Part shown: piece by piece, positions 8,768-17,028 of the stretch | Position numbering within the stretch: position 1 is the stretch's first letter | Layout: every line of letters begins with the position of its first letter | From: Candidatus Thorarchaeota archaeon | Lineage (GTDB): Archaea > Asgardarchaeota > Thorarchaeia > Thorarchaeales > Thorarchaeaceae | Reading direction: 5' to 3' | Length of the DNA stretch: 61,586 nucleotides | Assembly (NCBI GenBank): GCA_029855935.1 | Contig: JAGSHN010000024.1 | Coordinates: forward strand, 1-61,586 | Translations under genes and position numbers: made by a program | The notes under the pieces: model-generated | Told to the model about the DNA's origin: nothing | What the model saw: only the letters and a program-made list of their open reading frames with translations | Databases searched by the model: none

Positions 8768-8903
8768 CACTTTGAGCTGATAATGTGACAGGCGAGACTG
8801 CAACGGAGAGCCAAGGACTCCTGAGGGGATCCAGCAGAGCCCTCTCAGGTCTACGCGGTTTTTCGACCCAACAGTCTTGCTTACCATACTAACGTGAACA
8901 ACC

Positions 8904-9404
8904 ATGAGTGAGTCAAGAGAGCCTGTCGAGGCTACCATTTCTGAACTGAGACCGAGAATGAAGAATCTCACGATATCCTTCAAGGTGCTCGAGAAGGGCG
9001 AGGCACGAGAGGTTGCCTCAAGGAAGGATGGCAGCACACATCGCGTCCTGGACGCGGTTGTTGGTGACGCCACGGGTATTGTGACTATGCCTCTCTGGGA
9101 TGACACTATTGACAAGGTCGAGAGTGACAAGACCTACAAGTTGGAGAACGGCTACACGACGCTGTATCAGGGCCATCTCAGGTTGAACATCGGACGCTAC
9201 GGCGTCGTCACCGAGGCGGAACCGATCGAGAGCGTCAATGAGGAGCTGGACATGTCAGCTGAAGAGCACGAGCGGCCCGAACGAAGGCACTTCTATCAGG
9301 GCGGTAGGGACTCGTATTCCGGTGGGTACGGCTCCTCTCGTGACTGGCGAAGTCAGCGTGGCGGCCGTGACCGGCGCGGCAGAGGCCGGAGGCGGCGCTA
9401 CTAG
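8904..9404 (+). CDS. Single-stranded DNA-binding protein, single OB fold with Arg/Gly-rich tail
   Basis: The 166-residue protein has one N-terminal OB fold (about residues 5-115; ISELRPRMKNLTISFKVLEK, then VVGDATGIVTMPLWDD) of the type found in crenarchaeal SSB and RPA-like proteins. A flexible tail rich in Arg, Gly, Tyr and Ser follows (GGRDSYSGGYGSSRDW, ending RGRGRRRRY). The OB fold should bind ssDNA or RNA. The tail is basic, unlike the acidic protein-docking tip of bacterial SSB, so it may add nucleic-acid affinity. A terminator-like hairpin follows. Confidence 0.88.
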   Translation: MSESREPVEATISELRPRMKNLTISFKVLEKGEAREVASRKDGSTHRVLDAVVGDATGIVTMPLWDDTIDKVESDKTYKLENGYTTLYQGHLRLNIGRYGVVTEAEPIESVNEELDMSAEEHERPERRHFYQGGRDSYSGGYGSSRDWRSQRGGRDRRGRGRRRRY

Positions 9405-9459
9405 TTCAGCGATAGACCTGGTCCAGACGAACACAGACCGTCTCCAGTTTCTGGTAGGC

Positions 9460-9506
9460 CGGGAACAGGTATCAGTTCCCGCCACCCGCCCTCCTTTTTC
9501 TTTATC
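9460..9506 (+). terminator. Hairpin plus T-rich run after SSB-like gene
   Basis: cgggaac (9460-9466) and gttcccg (9475-9481) form a 7-bp stem with an 8-base loop. They are followed by the pyrimidine run cctttttctttatc. It lies between convergent genes and fits a transcription end for the plus-strand gene. Confidence 0.6.
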
Positions 9507-9513
9507 TCAATGC

Positions 9514-10665
9514 CTACTTCAGTCTGCGTGCCACAAGACTGACAATATCGACAACGTCGATGGCGTCCCCCTCGAGCCTGGCTCCCTCTGAGAGGTTATG
9601 TTCGCAGAACGGGCACGCGGTCACAACCATCTCTGCCCCGGTCTCCCTCGCCTCTCTGATTCTGTCCCGTGCTATCCTCTTGGCCAAGTCACTGTCAAAC
9701 GAGCGAAGGCCGCCTCCAGCACCGCAGCACATTGCCTGCGCACGGTTGGTCTCCATCTCCACAAGAGTGACTCCCGGTAGGCTGCTGACAATCTGCCGCG
9801 GCTCCTCATAGACCCCCGTCTCGCGTCCGAGATGACAAGGGTCGTGGTACGTGACGGTGACACTCTCCTCCACCGCAGATCTCGTGAGGTCCTCTCCTGC
9901 CTCCCCGGCGAGCAGCTGTGAGACGTGTAGCACAGGAGGGAGGTCAACTCCCATCTCCGCAAAGTCCTCTTTCAGGGTCTTGTAGCATCCAGCACACGAT
10001 ACGACAATCCGGTTGGCGCCTGTGGCCGCAATTCTCTCTGCCACGCGTTCAGCGTTCTTCACGGCCTCCTCACGCTTTCCCGTACGAAGGAGGACAGAGC
10101 CACAACATGGCTCATTCCGCATCACTGCAAACTCTATGCCAGCATGATGCAACACCCAGGCTGTGTCCTTTGCAACATCAGTGGTGCGCAGAGCTGATGT
10201 GCAACCCACGAAATAGATGGTGTCTGCTCTCTCTGGGACATCAAAGTCCAATTCCTCCAGCCACTTGGTCTTGGCAGAGGCAGTTTCCCCGTAGGGGTTG
10301 TCCTCTGCGGCTACCTTCGCGGCGAGGGAGTCCCTCACGTCGTTGGGCGCATCGGACAGCAACGCACGGACCTGCTCGATGATCTTGTTGGGCTGGAATT
10401 CCGCCGGGCATATCTGTGTGCAGTTCCCGCACAGTGTGCACTCAAATAGCGGTCGGACATTGTCAGCAGTCTTGTCGAGTCGGTTCTCAAGGAGCGCTAG
10501 AGCGACCATTATCTTCCCGCGCATATAGGCTGTTTCAAAGCCGCTTGTGTTCCTCCACACCGGACATATTCCATTGAACCCCTCCTCAGCATAGACAGCC
10601 TCTCTACACAGACCGCATCGTCGACACTGGAGGAGTTCCTCTATGACCTCGTCGCTGTCAAACAT
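9514..10665 (-). CDS. Fe-S oxidoreductase, GlcF-like
   Basis: A 383-residue protein with two ferredoxin-type 4Fe-4S motifs near the N-terminus (CRRCGLCREAV and CTLCGNCTQICP). Two CCG domains follow (NEPCCGSVLLRTG and AMCCGAGGGLRSF), as in glycolate oxidase GlcF and the HdrB/D group. It should pass electrons from the partner flavoprotein to an unknown acceptor. The ATG at 10665 is seven bases past the stop of the flavoprotein gene with GAGGAG upstream, so the two are translated together. Confidence 0.9.
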   Translation of the reverse strand: MFDSDEVIEELLQCRRCGLCREAVYAEEGFNGICPVWRNTSGFETAYMRGKIMVALALLENRLDKTADNVRPLFECTLCGNCTQICPAEFQPNKIIEQVRALLSDAPNDVRDSLAAKVAAEDNPYGETASAKTKWLEELDFDVPERADTIYFVGCTSALRTTDVAKDTAWVLHHAGIEFAVMRNEPCCGSVLLRTGKREEAVKNAERVAERIAATGANRIVVSCAGCYKTLKEDFAEMGVDLPPVLHVSQLLAGEAGEDLTRSAVEESVTVTYHDPCHLGRETGVYEEPRQIVSSLPGVTLVEMETNRAQAMCCGAGGGLRSFDSDLAKRIARDRIREARETGAEMVVTACPFCEHNLSEGARLEGDAIDVVDIVSLVARRLK

Positions 10666-10672
10666 TGCCGTC

Positions 10673-12082
10673 TCACTCCTCACCTCTGAGAATATGCGGG
10701 TTCAGAATGTTGTTCGGGTCAAGCTCCTCTTTCAGACGCTTCACAAAACGTAGGTACTCATCCATCTCGGGAACATCCTTGAACCAAAAGGGTGCGATCT
10801 TGAAGGGCACCGCTCCGCGCTCGAAGACCTCCCTCGCGAGCCAGCTGTGCATCTTCTTCACCTTCTCCTTCTCCTCCGGGTCGGCCGGGTCAAAGTAAAG
10901 GTGCGGATAGAAGTTGAAGCTAGAGTGTCCTGTCGCAAAGCCCGCAGTGTGACCTAGGATGCCGAACTCATCAAGGCCCTCCCAGATCTTCTCGATGACG
11001 CGGTGCCAGCTGCTGGGCGTGTGATGATGATATAGAGTCCTCCAGTGCCATCCGTGCGCATAGGAGGCTCTTGCGAAAGTCCAGAGGCGGCGGTCCCACT
11101 CACCACGTGGGAGCTCCGGTACGTTCAAGACACTCCCGCCGAGTCGCTCACATATCTCGCGTGCGAGTCTTGCATCGGACTGCAGGATGTCCTCACGCAC
11201 GTGACCGAGAATGGCGGACACGGTATATGGGGACCAGTCGGTCTCGGGGATGCCGTATTCCTCTCCCAGCATGTCCATAAAGAACTCTAGAATCTGGCCC
11301 TCGTATATGGACGCGAAGATGACATTGATCTCGTTGTGCTTCGTCTCAATGATGAATCTCTCGGCCTGCTCATACTCATCGAAGCCATAGGTGTTGTAGT
11401 CGAAGTATTTCATCCGCTTGAATGTCTTCAGCGAGACTGCAGTGACGACCCCAAACATGCCGAGCGAACCTATGAACAGTCCCGTTATGTCTGGGCCGAA
11501 GGAGTACCTCAGATACGGGCCGGGCGCGTTGGGATTCGCTTCTGAACCAGTCTGGATGATCTCACCTGTTGGGAGAACGACCTCCAGACCGAGCACCATC
11601 TCCGCGATGCTGCCATACTTGGTCGAACCGGGGCCAGCACCGTTCACGACGACGTTCCCAGCGACGGTGCACGCTAGGGAGGACTCCGGGTAGACAGGGA
11701 CCCACAAGTCATGTCCAAGCAGAAACTTGTCTAGCTGCCCAAATGTGACACCTGCTCCGACGCGTACCGACCGCAGCTCCTCATAGAGTGTCATCTCCTT
11801 GAGTCGCAGCAGATCAATCACTATGCCCCCGTGCCTCGGGATCACCTCGCCCTGTAGGCTCGTCCCGCCTGAGCGAGGCGTGACGGGAATCTTGTGACGA
11901 TTGGCCAGTCGGAGTATCTCGGCGACCTCCTCGGCGTTGGCCGGCCGGACAACAACATCCGGCATGGCCCCCTCGTAGCCGACTGATGCCGAGTGGGAAT
12001 AGGCAAGTAGCACAGCTGGCTGTGTCGAGACAAACTCGTCACCCACAATTCCTACAAGGTCGTTCACGATCTGAGCCTTCAC
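10673..12082 (-). CDS. FAD-linked 2-hydroxyacid oxidase/dehydrogenase, GlcD-like
   Basis: This 469-residue flavoprotein has the PCMH-type FAD-binding domain (RPANAEEVAEILRLA, then TPRSGGTSLQGE and GAGPGSTKYGSIAEMV). The C-terminal domain ends ELDPNNILNPHIL, as in D-lactate dehydrogenase, glycolate oxidase GlcD and alkyl-DHAP synthase. Its histidine-rich stretch WHWRTLYHHHTP recalls the alkyl-DHAP synthase branch. With the GlcF-like gene downstream it probably oxidises a 2-hydroxyacid such as lactate or glycolate. The start is GTG with GGAGG ten bases upstream. Confidence 0.9.
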   Translation of the reverse strand: MKAQIVNDLVGIVGDEFVSTQPAVLLAYSHSASVGYEGAMPDVVVRPANAEEVAEILRLANRHKIPVTPRSGGTSLQGEVIPRHGGIVIDLLRLKEMTLYEELRSVRVGAGVTFGQLDKFLLGHDLWVPVYPESSLACTVAGNVVVNGAGPGSTKYGSIAEMVLGLEVVLPTGEIIQTGSEANPNAPGPYLRYSFGPDITGLFIGSLGMFGVVTAVSLKTFKRMKYFDYNTYGFDEYEQAERFIIETKHNEINVIFASIYEGQILEFFMDMLGEEYGIPETDWSPYTVSAILGHVREDILQSDARLAREICERLGGSVLNVPELPRGEWDRRLWTFARASYAHGWHWRTLYHHHTPSSWHRVIEKIWEGLDEFGILGHTAGFATGHSSFNFYPHLYFDPADPEEKEKVKKMHSWLAREVFERGAVPFKIAPFWFKDVPEMDEYLRFVKRLKEELDPNNILNPHILRGEE

Positions 12083-12113
12083 GGGTCGTCGACCTCCCTA
12101 CTCTTGACACTAC

Positions 12114-12470
12114 CTAGAATATCTTCCTTATCCTCATCAGGTCCTTGGGTGAACCCTTCACCTTGAGCTTCCGTTTCACGAGAGCGGCTGCTGCGCTCAT
12201 CTCCTCTAGGAACAACTTCCTCACGGTCTCCTCATCGCTCTCAATGACCATGTCATACTCATCGATGGCACCCGGCTCGACAGTCAAGTTGCCGCTCTCG
12301 ACAATGAAGTGATACCTGCGTCCGTCCTTGAGCTTCAGAAGGACCTTTCTGTCCCAGCCTTGAATTGCCTCCCTTGTATCGGGCCTCTTGAGTCCAATTG
12401 CGATTCTCTCGCGCATCAGTTCCAGTAATTCGTCGTTCAAGTCTTCAACTCCTCGGCGGGTAGTGTCCAT
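12114..12470 (-). CDS. SCP2 sterol-carrier-like protein
   Basis: A 118-residue protein matching the SCP2 fold by eye: the strand pattern KVLLKLKDGRRYHFIVESG followed by YDMVIESDEETVRKLF and a C-terminal KGSPKDLMRIRKIF. SCP2 proteins bind acyl or isoprenoid lipids or form parts of lipid enzymes. It lies 30 bases upstream of the GlcD-like gene on the same strand and could share its transcript. The bound ligand cannot be told. Confidence 0.75.
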   Translation of the reverse strand: MDTTRRGVEDLNDELLELMRERIAIGLKRPDTREAIQGWDRKVLLKLKDGRRYHFIVESGNLTVEPGAIDEYDMVIESDEETVRKLFLEEMSAAAALVKRKLKVKGSPKDLMRIRKIF

Positions 12471-12564
12471 CTATGCTTTAGTTGTTTCTGCTGTTGGTCT
12501 CAAGAACAACACAGTTGCGCCCGTCGGTCGGTGTCGTTTCTCGGCCCCGCCACTGGAGGCCATC

Positions 12565-13128
12565 ATGAGTAACTATAAGTGGCAATCGGTGGATGGCGTT
12601 CTGATTCCGTTGAACGAAGAGGATCCTAGAGCCTCCGAGGCTGATGCAGTAGACTTGAAGCCAGTCTACGTGGTCACGCCACGGGACGAGATGAAAGAGA
12701 TGCTGCTAACACTCCTCTCGCACCACCCACCATCGCAGTACGGTCACTGCCTCAGGCTCTCTGTCTTCGGACGGTCCATCTACTTCTGTGGCAGATGCTC
12801 TGGAATCTACAGTGGTCTCGGGCTGGGGCTGATAGCACTGACTCTGTTGCGGGTCCAGCTGCAGCCTGCATGGCTGTGGTTCTTTGTTGCTCTTGCAATG
12901 GGGCTCTCGACCGTGGTGGAGTGGATGACGCAACGTCTGACCCCGAGAAAGACGACGGTATATCAGAGGTTCGCCACGGGCCTGCTCAGCGGGCTAGGTC
13001 TCGCCATAATCATGATTCTTCGCGATATGGTGTTTATGCTGGTCACGCTGATTGTCATGATGGTCTCAATTGGCAGCGTCAGCCTCGCTGAGGGTCGTGC
13101 CGGGCGACGTGCCGAAGGAAACAGTTAA
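12565..13128 (+). CDS. DUF2085 membrane protein
   Basis: This 187-residue protein has a hydrophilic N-terminal part followed by the DUF2085 signature (SHHPPSQYGHCLRLS, then YFCGRCSGIYSG) and three to four membrane helices. The conserved His and Cys residues suggest a metal site near the membrane. The family has no known function. The ATG at 12565 has GGAGG five bases upstream; the reading frame extends further left but only as the antisense of the SCP2 gene. Confidence 0.8.
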   Translation: MSNYKWQSVDGVLIPLNEEDPRASEADAVDLKPVYVVTPRDEMKEMLLTLLSHHPPSQYGHCLRLSVFGRSIYFCGRCSGIYSGLGLGLIALTLLRVQLQPAWLWFFVALAMGLSTVVEWMTQRLTPRKTTVYQRFATGLLSGLGLAIIMILRDMVFMLVTLIVMMVSIGSVSLAEGRAGRRAEGNS

Positions 13129-13154
13129 AGTGTCGGCGCAACACGAGGTCGTCA

Positions 13155-14303
13155 GTGTCTGCCATGATACCCATCGCCAAACCAATTGTTGACAGAGAAG
13201 AGATAGAGGCCGTCGAGAGAGTCCTTGAGTCTGGGATGCTGGCCGAGGGCAAGGTGTCAAGGGAGCTCGAGGAGAAGTTCGCCAAGTTTGTCGGGACCAA
13301 GTATGCCACAGTGACAACGAACGGCACCACAGCTCTGTTCACAGCCCTAGAGGCCATTGGCGTTCAGCCGGGCGACGAGGTAATAACCACTCCTTTCACG
13401 TTCATTGCCTCTGCAAACACGATTGCCCAGGTTGGGGCGATTCCTGTGTTTGCCGACGTCGACCCAGAGACCTACAACATTGATCCGGAGAAGATTGAGA
13501 GCGCGATAACGAAGAAGACACGTGCCATAATGCCCGTACACATCTTCGGTAATCCGTGCGACATGACGCGCATAATGGAGATAGCCGAGAAGCACGACCT
13601 GTACGTCATCGAGGACGCATGTCAGGCGCACGGTGCTACCATTGACGGAAGGCATGTGGGATCCATTGGTCACGTGGCCGCCTTCTCCTTCTACGCGACT
13701 AAGAACATGATGACTGGCGAGGGTGGAATGATAACGACGGATGACGAGGAGATAGTCGAGGCGGCGAGGTCCATAAAGAATCACGGGCGCGGCGCAAAGG
13801 GTGGCTACAGCCACTTTCGGATTGGCTATAACTTCAGAATGATGGATCTCGTTTCCGCCATAGGACTAGTCCAGCTGAAGAGGCTACCGGAGATTGTGAA
13901 ACGTCAGCGCGAGCACGCGGCCAGATTTGACGAGGCATTCTCCGATCTCAAGGAACTTCGACCGCAGAGAGTGATTGAGGGTGCAGAGTCTGCCTACCAC
14001 GTCTATGCACCTCGGCTCTACTCAGACACGATATCTCGTGACGAGATGATAGAGTTCCTCAAGGCACACGGTGTCGGAGCAAGAAGCGTCTACGCCACAC
14101 CGTGTCACAAGCAGGGGACGTATCTCAACATTCACCAGTGGCGATGGGCCAAGTTCGTCAGGTACCCCGACTACTCCAAGATGTCGTTCCCTGTTGCAGA
14201 GGAGATTGGCCGTCGACACTTCCAAGTGCCCTCTCACGCTCAGGTCACCGATGACCAGGTGGAGATCATTATCGAGACCGTCCGGCAGGCCCTCTCCAAG
14301 TAG
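13155..14303 (+). CDS. DegT/DnrJ/EryC1/StrS-family PLP aminotransferase
   Basis: A 382-residue sugar aminotransferase-type enzyme. The N-terminus IPIAKPIVDREEIEAVE, the segment TTNGTTALFTAL, EDACQAHGA (cofactor-binding Asp) and the PLP lysine in FSFYATKNMMTGEGGM are all typical. Such enzymes aminate nucleotide-linked keto-sugars for surface glycans. No sugar-nucleotide partners lie beside it, so the substrate is unknown. GTG at 13155 is chosen because GAGGT is five bases upstream; ATG at 13164 is the alternative. Confidence 0.93.
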   Translation: MSAMIPIAKPIVDREEIEAVERVLESGMLAEGKVSRELEEKFAKFVGTKYATVTTNGTTALFTALEAIGVQPGDEVITTPFTFIASANTIAQVGAIPVFADVDPETYNIDPEKIESAITKKTRAIMPVHIFGNPCDMTRIMEIAEKHDLYVIEDACQAHGATIDGRHVGSIGHVAAFSFYATKNMMTGEGGMITTDDEEIVEAARSIKNHGRGAKGGYSHFRIGYNFRMMDLVSAIGLVQLKRLPEIVKRQREHAARFDEAFSDLKELRPQRVIEGAESAYHVYAPRLYSDTISRDEMIEFLKAHGVGARSVYATPCHKQGTYLNIHQWRWAKFVRYPDYSKMSFPVAEEIGRRHFQVPSHAQVTDDQVEIIIETVRQALSK

Positions 14304-14306
14304 CTG

Positions 14307-14354
14307 ACCGTCCGCTGTGTGTCGAGGGGCGTTCCCAATCCTCGGCTGGACGGT
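14307..14354 (+). terminator. Stem-loop after aminotransferase gene
   Basis: accgtcc (14307-14313) pairs with ggacggt (14348-14354), with an inner cgagg/cctcg stem. It sits four bases after the stop codon. No long T run follows, so the terminator call is tentative. Confidence 0.45.
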
Positions 14355-14406
14355 TGTTGGGCAACACTAGATAACCTGAAATCCAAGTCTGTTTCATGGA
14401 CTACGT

Positions 14407-15555
14407 ATGAATATCTTCGGCCCCCGAGGCGGAGTGAACGAACTCAGGGCGGATGAGTCGAAACGAGAGATAGACCTTGACAGGGAGTTCCCGCTATCGA
14501 AGATACCTCACGAGCTGACGAGGCGTTTCCTCATCGCCTGTGGTACAGTCCCCTCAGAACAGCTGGAAACATACGCAGCAGCTGCAAAATCGATTGAGGC
14601 TGACTTTGTTCGGATTCGCGCTGGTACGTGGCACGATACTCTGAAGCAACTGAGGAATGCCTATGACCCCAGTCTGCACAGGGCAATCCTTCTCATAGGT
14701 CACGGCGGACAGGTGCCATCGAAGATTGTACGTTATGATGGCACGCCCGCCTACTCCGACTGGTTCCTTCAGGACATCGATGGTGACGGCACTCCCGACG
14801 TCCCCATCGGGAGGGTCTTTGGCGACACAGAGACAGTTCTATCCCACCTAGACCCCAATATGATTGACAGTGACATCGCAGTGATATTCGACAGCACGCC
14901 TTGGCGGTCCGACCGACACGTGGTTGCCCTGAGGAAATTGGGCTTCAACGTGTATATCCTCCCCCGGTTCAAAGAGAAGCATGCACGGCTGCTGGCCGTG
15001 AGCGAGTTCGTTCTCCAGTTCTCCGATGGTCGCTATGAGAAGAGGATCCACGGCTCTCCCGAGGCATGGCTGTCCCACAACTCCCTCGTTCTCGACTTCA
15101 AGCAGGCACAATCGATACAGTTCGTGGGCTATCCGGTCGTGTTCTCGGAGGCGTGTACAACGGCCCGTGAGGGACCGCTGCTTCGTGCCTTTCTGTCCCG
15201 AGGGGCCTGTTACGTGGGATCACCCCTTGAGACCGTCAACAATACTGAGCCGTTCGATAGTTGGCGGGAGTGCATAGCTGCCGATGGCTGGAAGTTCGGG
15301 TTCCTTGATCTGCTGGACTCGTACTCAACGATTGGCGAGGTAAAGGTCAATGTTGATGCGACACTGTTCCAGAATCTCCCTGACAAACTTCGGAAGGTCG
15401 TCAATGCCATGGCAAGAGAGAAGGGTGCCTCGGACATCAAGCACGATGAGGTCCTCAGCGTTCTTGAGTGGCACCTGTTCGGAAATCCCCTACGACTCTC
15501 GACCAGAGGCCCGAATGCCTCATTCGAGCCGGACCGGATAGTCGTGGACACGTAG
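14407..15555 (+). CDS. C25-like (caspase-fold) cysteine peptidase
   Basis: This 382-residue protein carries features of clan CD peptidases of the gingipain (C25) type. A histidine in ILLIGHGGQVPS follows a hydrophobic strand, QDIDGDGTPDVPIGRV matches the common DxDGDGxPDxxxGR segment, and a cysteine in VFSEACTTA precedes SRGACYVGSP. The H/C pair would be the catalytic dyad. I see no signal peptide, pro-domain or membrane anchor, unlike most secreted gingipain relatives, which suggests a cytoplasmic protease. Target unknown. Confidence 0.8.
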   Translation: MNIFGPRGGVNELRADESKREIDLDREFPLSKIPHELTRRFLIACGTVPSEQLETYAAAAKSIEADFVRIRAGTWHDTLKQLRNAYDPSLHRAILLIGHGGQVPSKIVRYDGTPAYSDWFLQDIDGDGTPDVPIGRVFGDTETVLSHLDPNMIDSDIAVIFDSTPWRSDRHVVALRKLGFNVYILPRFKEKHARLLAVSEFVLQFSDGRYEKRIHGSPEAWLSHNSLVLDFKQAQSIQFVGYPVVFSEACTTAREGPLLRAFLSRGACYVGSPLETVNNTEPFDSWRECIAADGWKFGFLDLLDSYSTIGEVKVNVDATLFQNLPDKLRKVVNAMAREKGASDIKHDEVLSVLEWHLFGNPLRLSTRGPNASFEPDRIVVDT

Positions 15556-15566
15556 TCAATGAGCAT

Positions 15567-15980
15567 CTATCCGTGCAACCGGACTCCCCTCAGGCGTAGT
15601 CCTAAGAGGCCGCCAACGAGGCCAATCAGTGCCATAAAGAGTGATCCCGCAATGATGTCAATTGGAGATGCCGTGAGGCTGGTCGCTTCGGCAACGTAGT
15701 AGAATAGAGCAAGATAGGCCACAAACGAGCCGACCGTGGCCCCGGTCACAGAGTGCGTGCGATGGCCCAGTAGGTATCCTATCACCGCACCGGCCACGAT
15801 GGGTGTGACAACGTAGAGGATGAAGTACAGGCCCACGTTCAGCATCGCGCACGCAATGGTCATGCCCAGAAGCCGCCCACGGTGCCGTGTGTCACTGATC
15901 GGAATCTCCAGTGTCTGCAGCGCTCTCACCAGCTCTGGGTCGATAGCCACCCTCTTTAAGTCTGGCGAACGGTGACCCAT
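15567..15980 (-). CDS. Small membrane protein, glycine-rich helices
   Basis: The protein has about four membrane helices with GxxxG-like patterns (AGAVIGYLLGHRTHSVTGATVG; ALIGLVGGLLGLRLRG) after a short soluble N-terminus. I do not recognise the family. The reading frame is open to 16118, but that would overlap the start of the divergent glycosylase gene. The ATG at 15980 (MGHRSPDLKR) is my choice, giving 137 residues; a GTG at 15947 is also possible. Confidence 0.65.
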   Translation of the reverse strand: MGHRSPDLKRVAIDPELVRALQTLEIPISDTRHRGRLLGMTIACAMLNVGLYFILYVVTPIVAGAVIGYLLGHRTHSVTGATVGSFVAYLALFYYVAEATSLTASPIDIIAGSLFMALIGLVGGLLGLRLRGVRLHG

Positions 15981-16083
15981 ACGTGAGGGTGTCTCTCTCG
16001 CAGCGTCTGAAGAGTACAATGGGCTTTGTGCGGCCATCACCAGACCACATAGGTTTTCAGGGGCTCTCAATCTCCTGTGTCGT

Positions 16084-17028
16084 ATGCGCGTGAAGATAGT
16101 ACCCCCCGCTGAGTACAATATGCTATTGTCAATTCACGCGTGGATCTATCCAGACATCCAGCCAGTACCCGAGAGAACATCCTCTGATGGTCTCTTCTCC
16201 CGGATGATGACGATTGAGCTGCAGCACGTACCCGTTCTGGCAAGGCAGGAGGGAACTGGCGGCGAGATCATGGTGATGGCGCGCCCGTACCCTGACGACA
16301 ATGCGACCAGCACACGGGCCCTCAAAACAAAGATGCGACGGACGCTGTGTCTTGACCTTGACCTGACTGGCGTTCACAATCTGATGGCGGACGACCCTCT
16401 ACTCTCTGCAGTGAGCAAAGAGATTCTCTCTGTGAGACCCTACCTCACTGACACACCATTCGAGGCTCTTGCCAAGTCGATAATCCAGCAGCAGATATCA
16501 TATCGAGCCGCGAATTCTGTCACGCGGCGCCTCATTCTGAGGGCCAATCTACGTGCGGATGTTCAGGGCGAGACCGTGTATCACTTTCCCCCACCATCCG
16601 AGATTCTGGCCATTGGCGCTGAGGGCCTTAGAGAAATTGGACTGGGCCGGAAGTCCGAATACCTTGCCGACGTGGCTCGTCTTGTCGAGAGGGGGGAGTT
16701 GGATCTTGACGGACTGTTCGGCGCAACATATGATGAGATACGCGAGGTTCTCCTGCCAGTGCGGGGCGTGGGTGTGTGGACGGTGCAGGCCACCGCCATC
16801 GCAGGACTTGGAGAGTTCTCCACCTTTCCGTACGGTGACCTTGGGATACGTAATCTGCTGGCCCGACTTCTGGAACGCCAGTCCCCGCTCCCGACCGCCG
16901 AGGTTGAGCGGACGGCCGAGAGATGGGGGGAGTTCGGTCCCCTCGTCCTCTACCTTCTGATGTGTGCGGATGTGCTTGGCCTTGTCAGAGAGAGCAGGGT
17001 ATGGATGTCGAAAACGCATAAAAGGTGA
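16084..17028 (+). CDS. DNA glycosylase, HhH-GPD (AlkA/Ogg-like)
   Basis: A 314-residue base-excision repair glycosylase. The N-terminal 110 residues form an AlkA-type beta domain. The HhH-GPD part begins at PFEALAKSIIQQQISYRAA and contains the hairpin LLPVRGVGVWTVQATAI, with the catalytic Asp in FPYGDLGI. No C-terminal Fe-S cysteines are seen, so it is the AlkA/Ogg type rather than EndoIII/MutY. It probably removes alkylated or oxidised bases. Its stop overlaps the start of the ABC-2 permease gene, an odd pairing. Confidence 0.88.
   Translation: MRVKIVPPAEYNMLLSIHAWIYPDIQPVPERTSSDGLFSRMMTIELQHVPVLARQEGTGGEIMVMARPYPDDNATSTRALKTKMRRTLCLDLDLTGVHNLMADDPLLSAVSKEILSVRPYLTDTPFEALAKSIIQQQISYRAANSVTRRLILRANLRADVQGETVYHFPPPSEILAIGAEGLREIGLGRKSEYLADVARLVERGELDLDGLFGATYDEIREVLLPVRGVGVWTVQATAIAGLGEFSTFPYGDLGIRNLLARLLERQSPLPTAEVERTAERWGEFGPLVLYLLMCADVLGLVRESRVWMSKTHKR

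Larger units (their letters stand above)
8320..8903. other. Intergenic region with divergent promoters, no gene seen
   Basis: About 580 bases between the divergent ino1 and SSB-like genes. It holds the TATA-like boxes of both. Two overlapping short ORFs near 8500-8745 have no recognisable protein features, and I found no tRNA-like fold. Confidence 0.5.
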
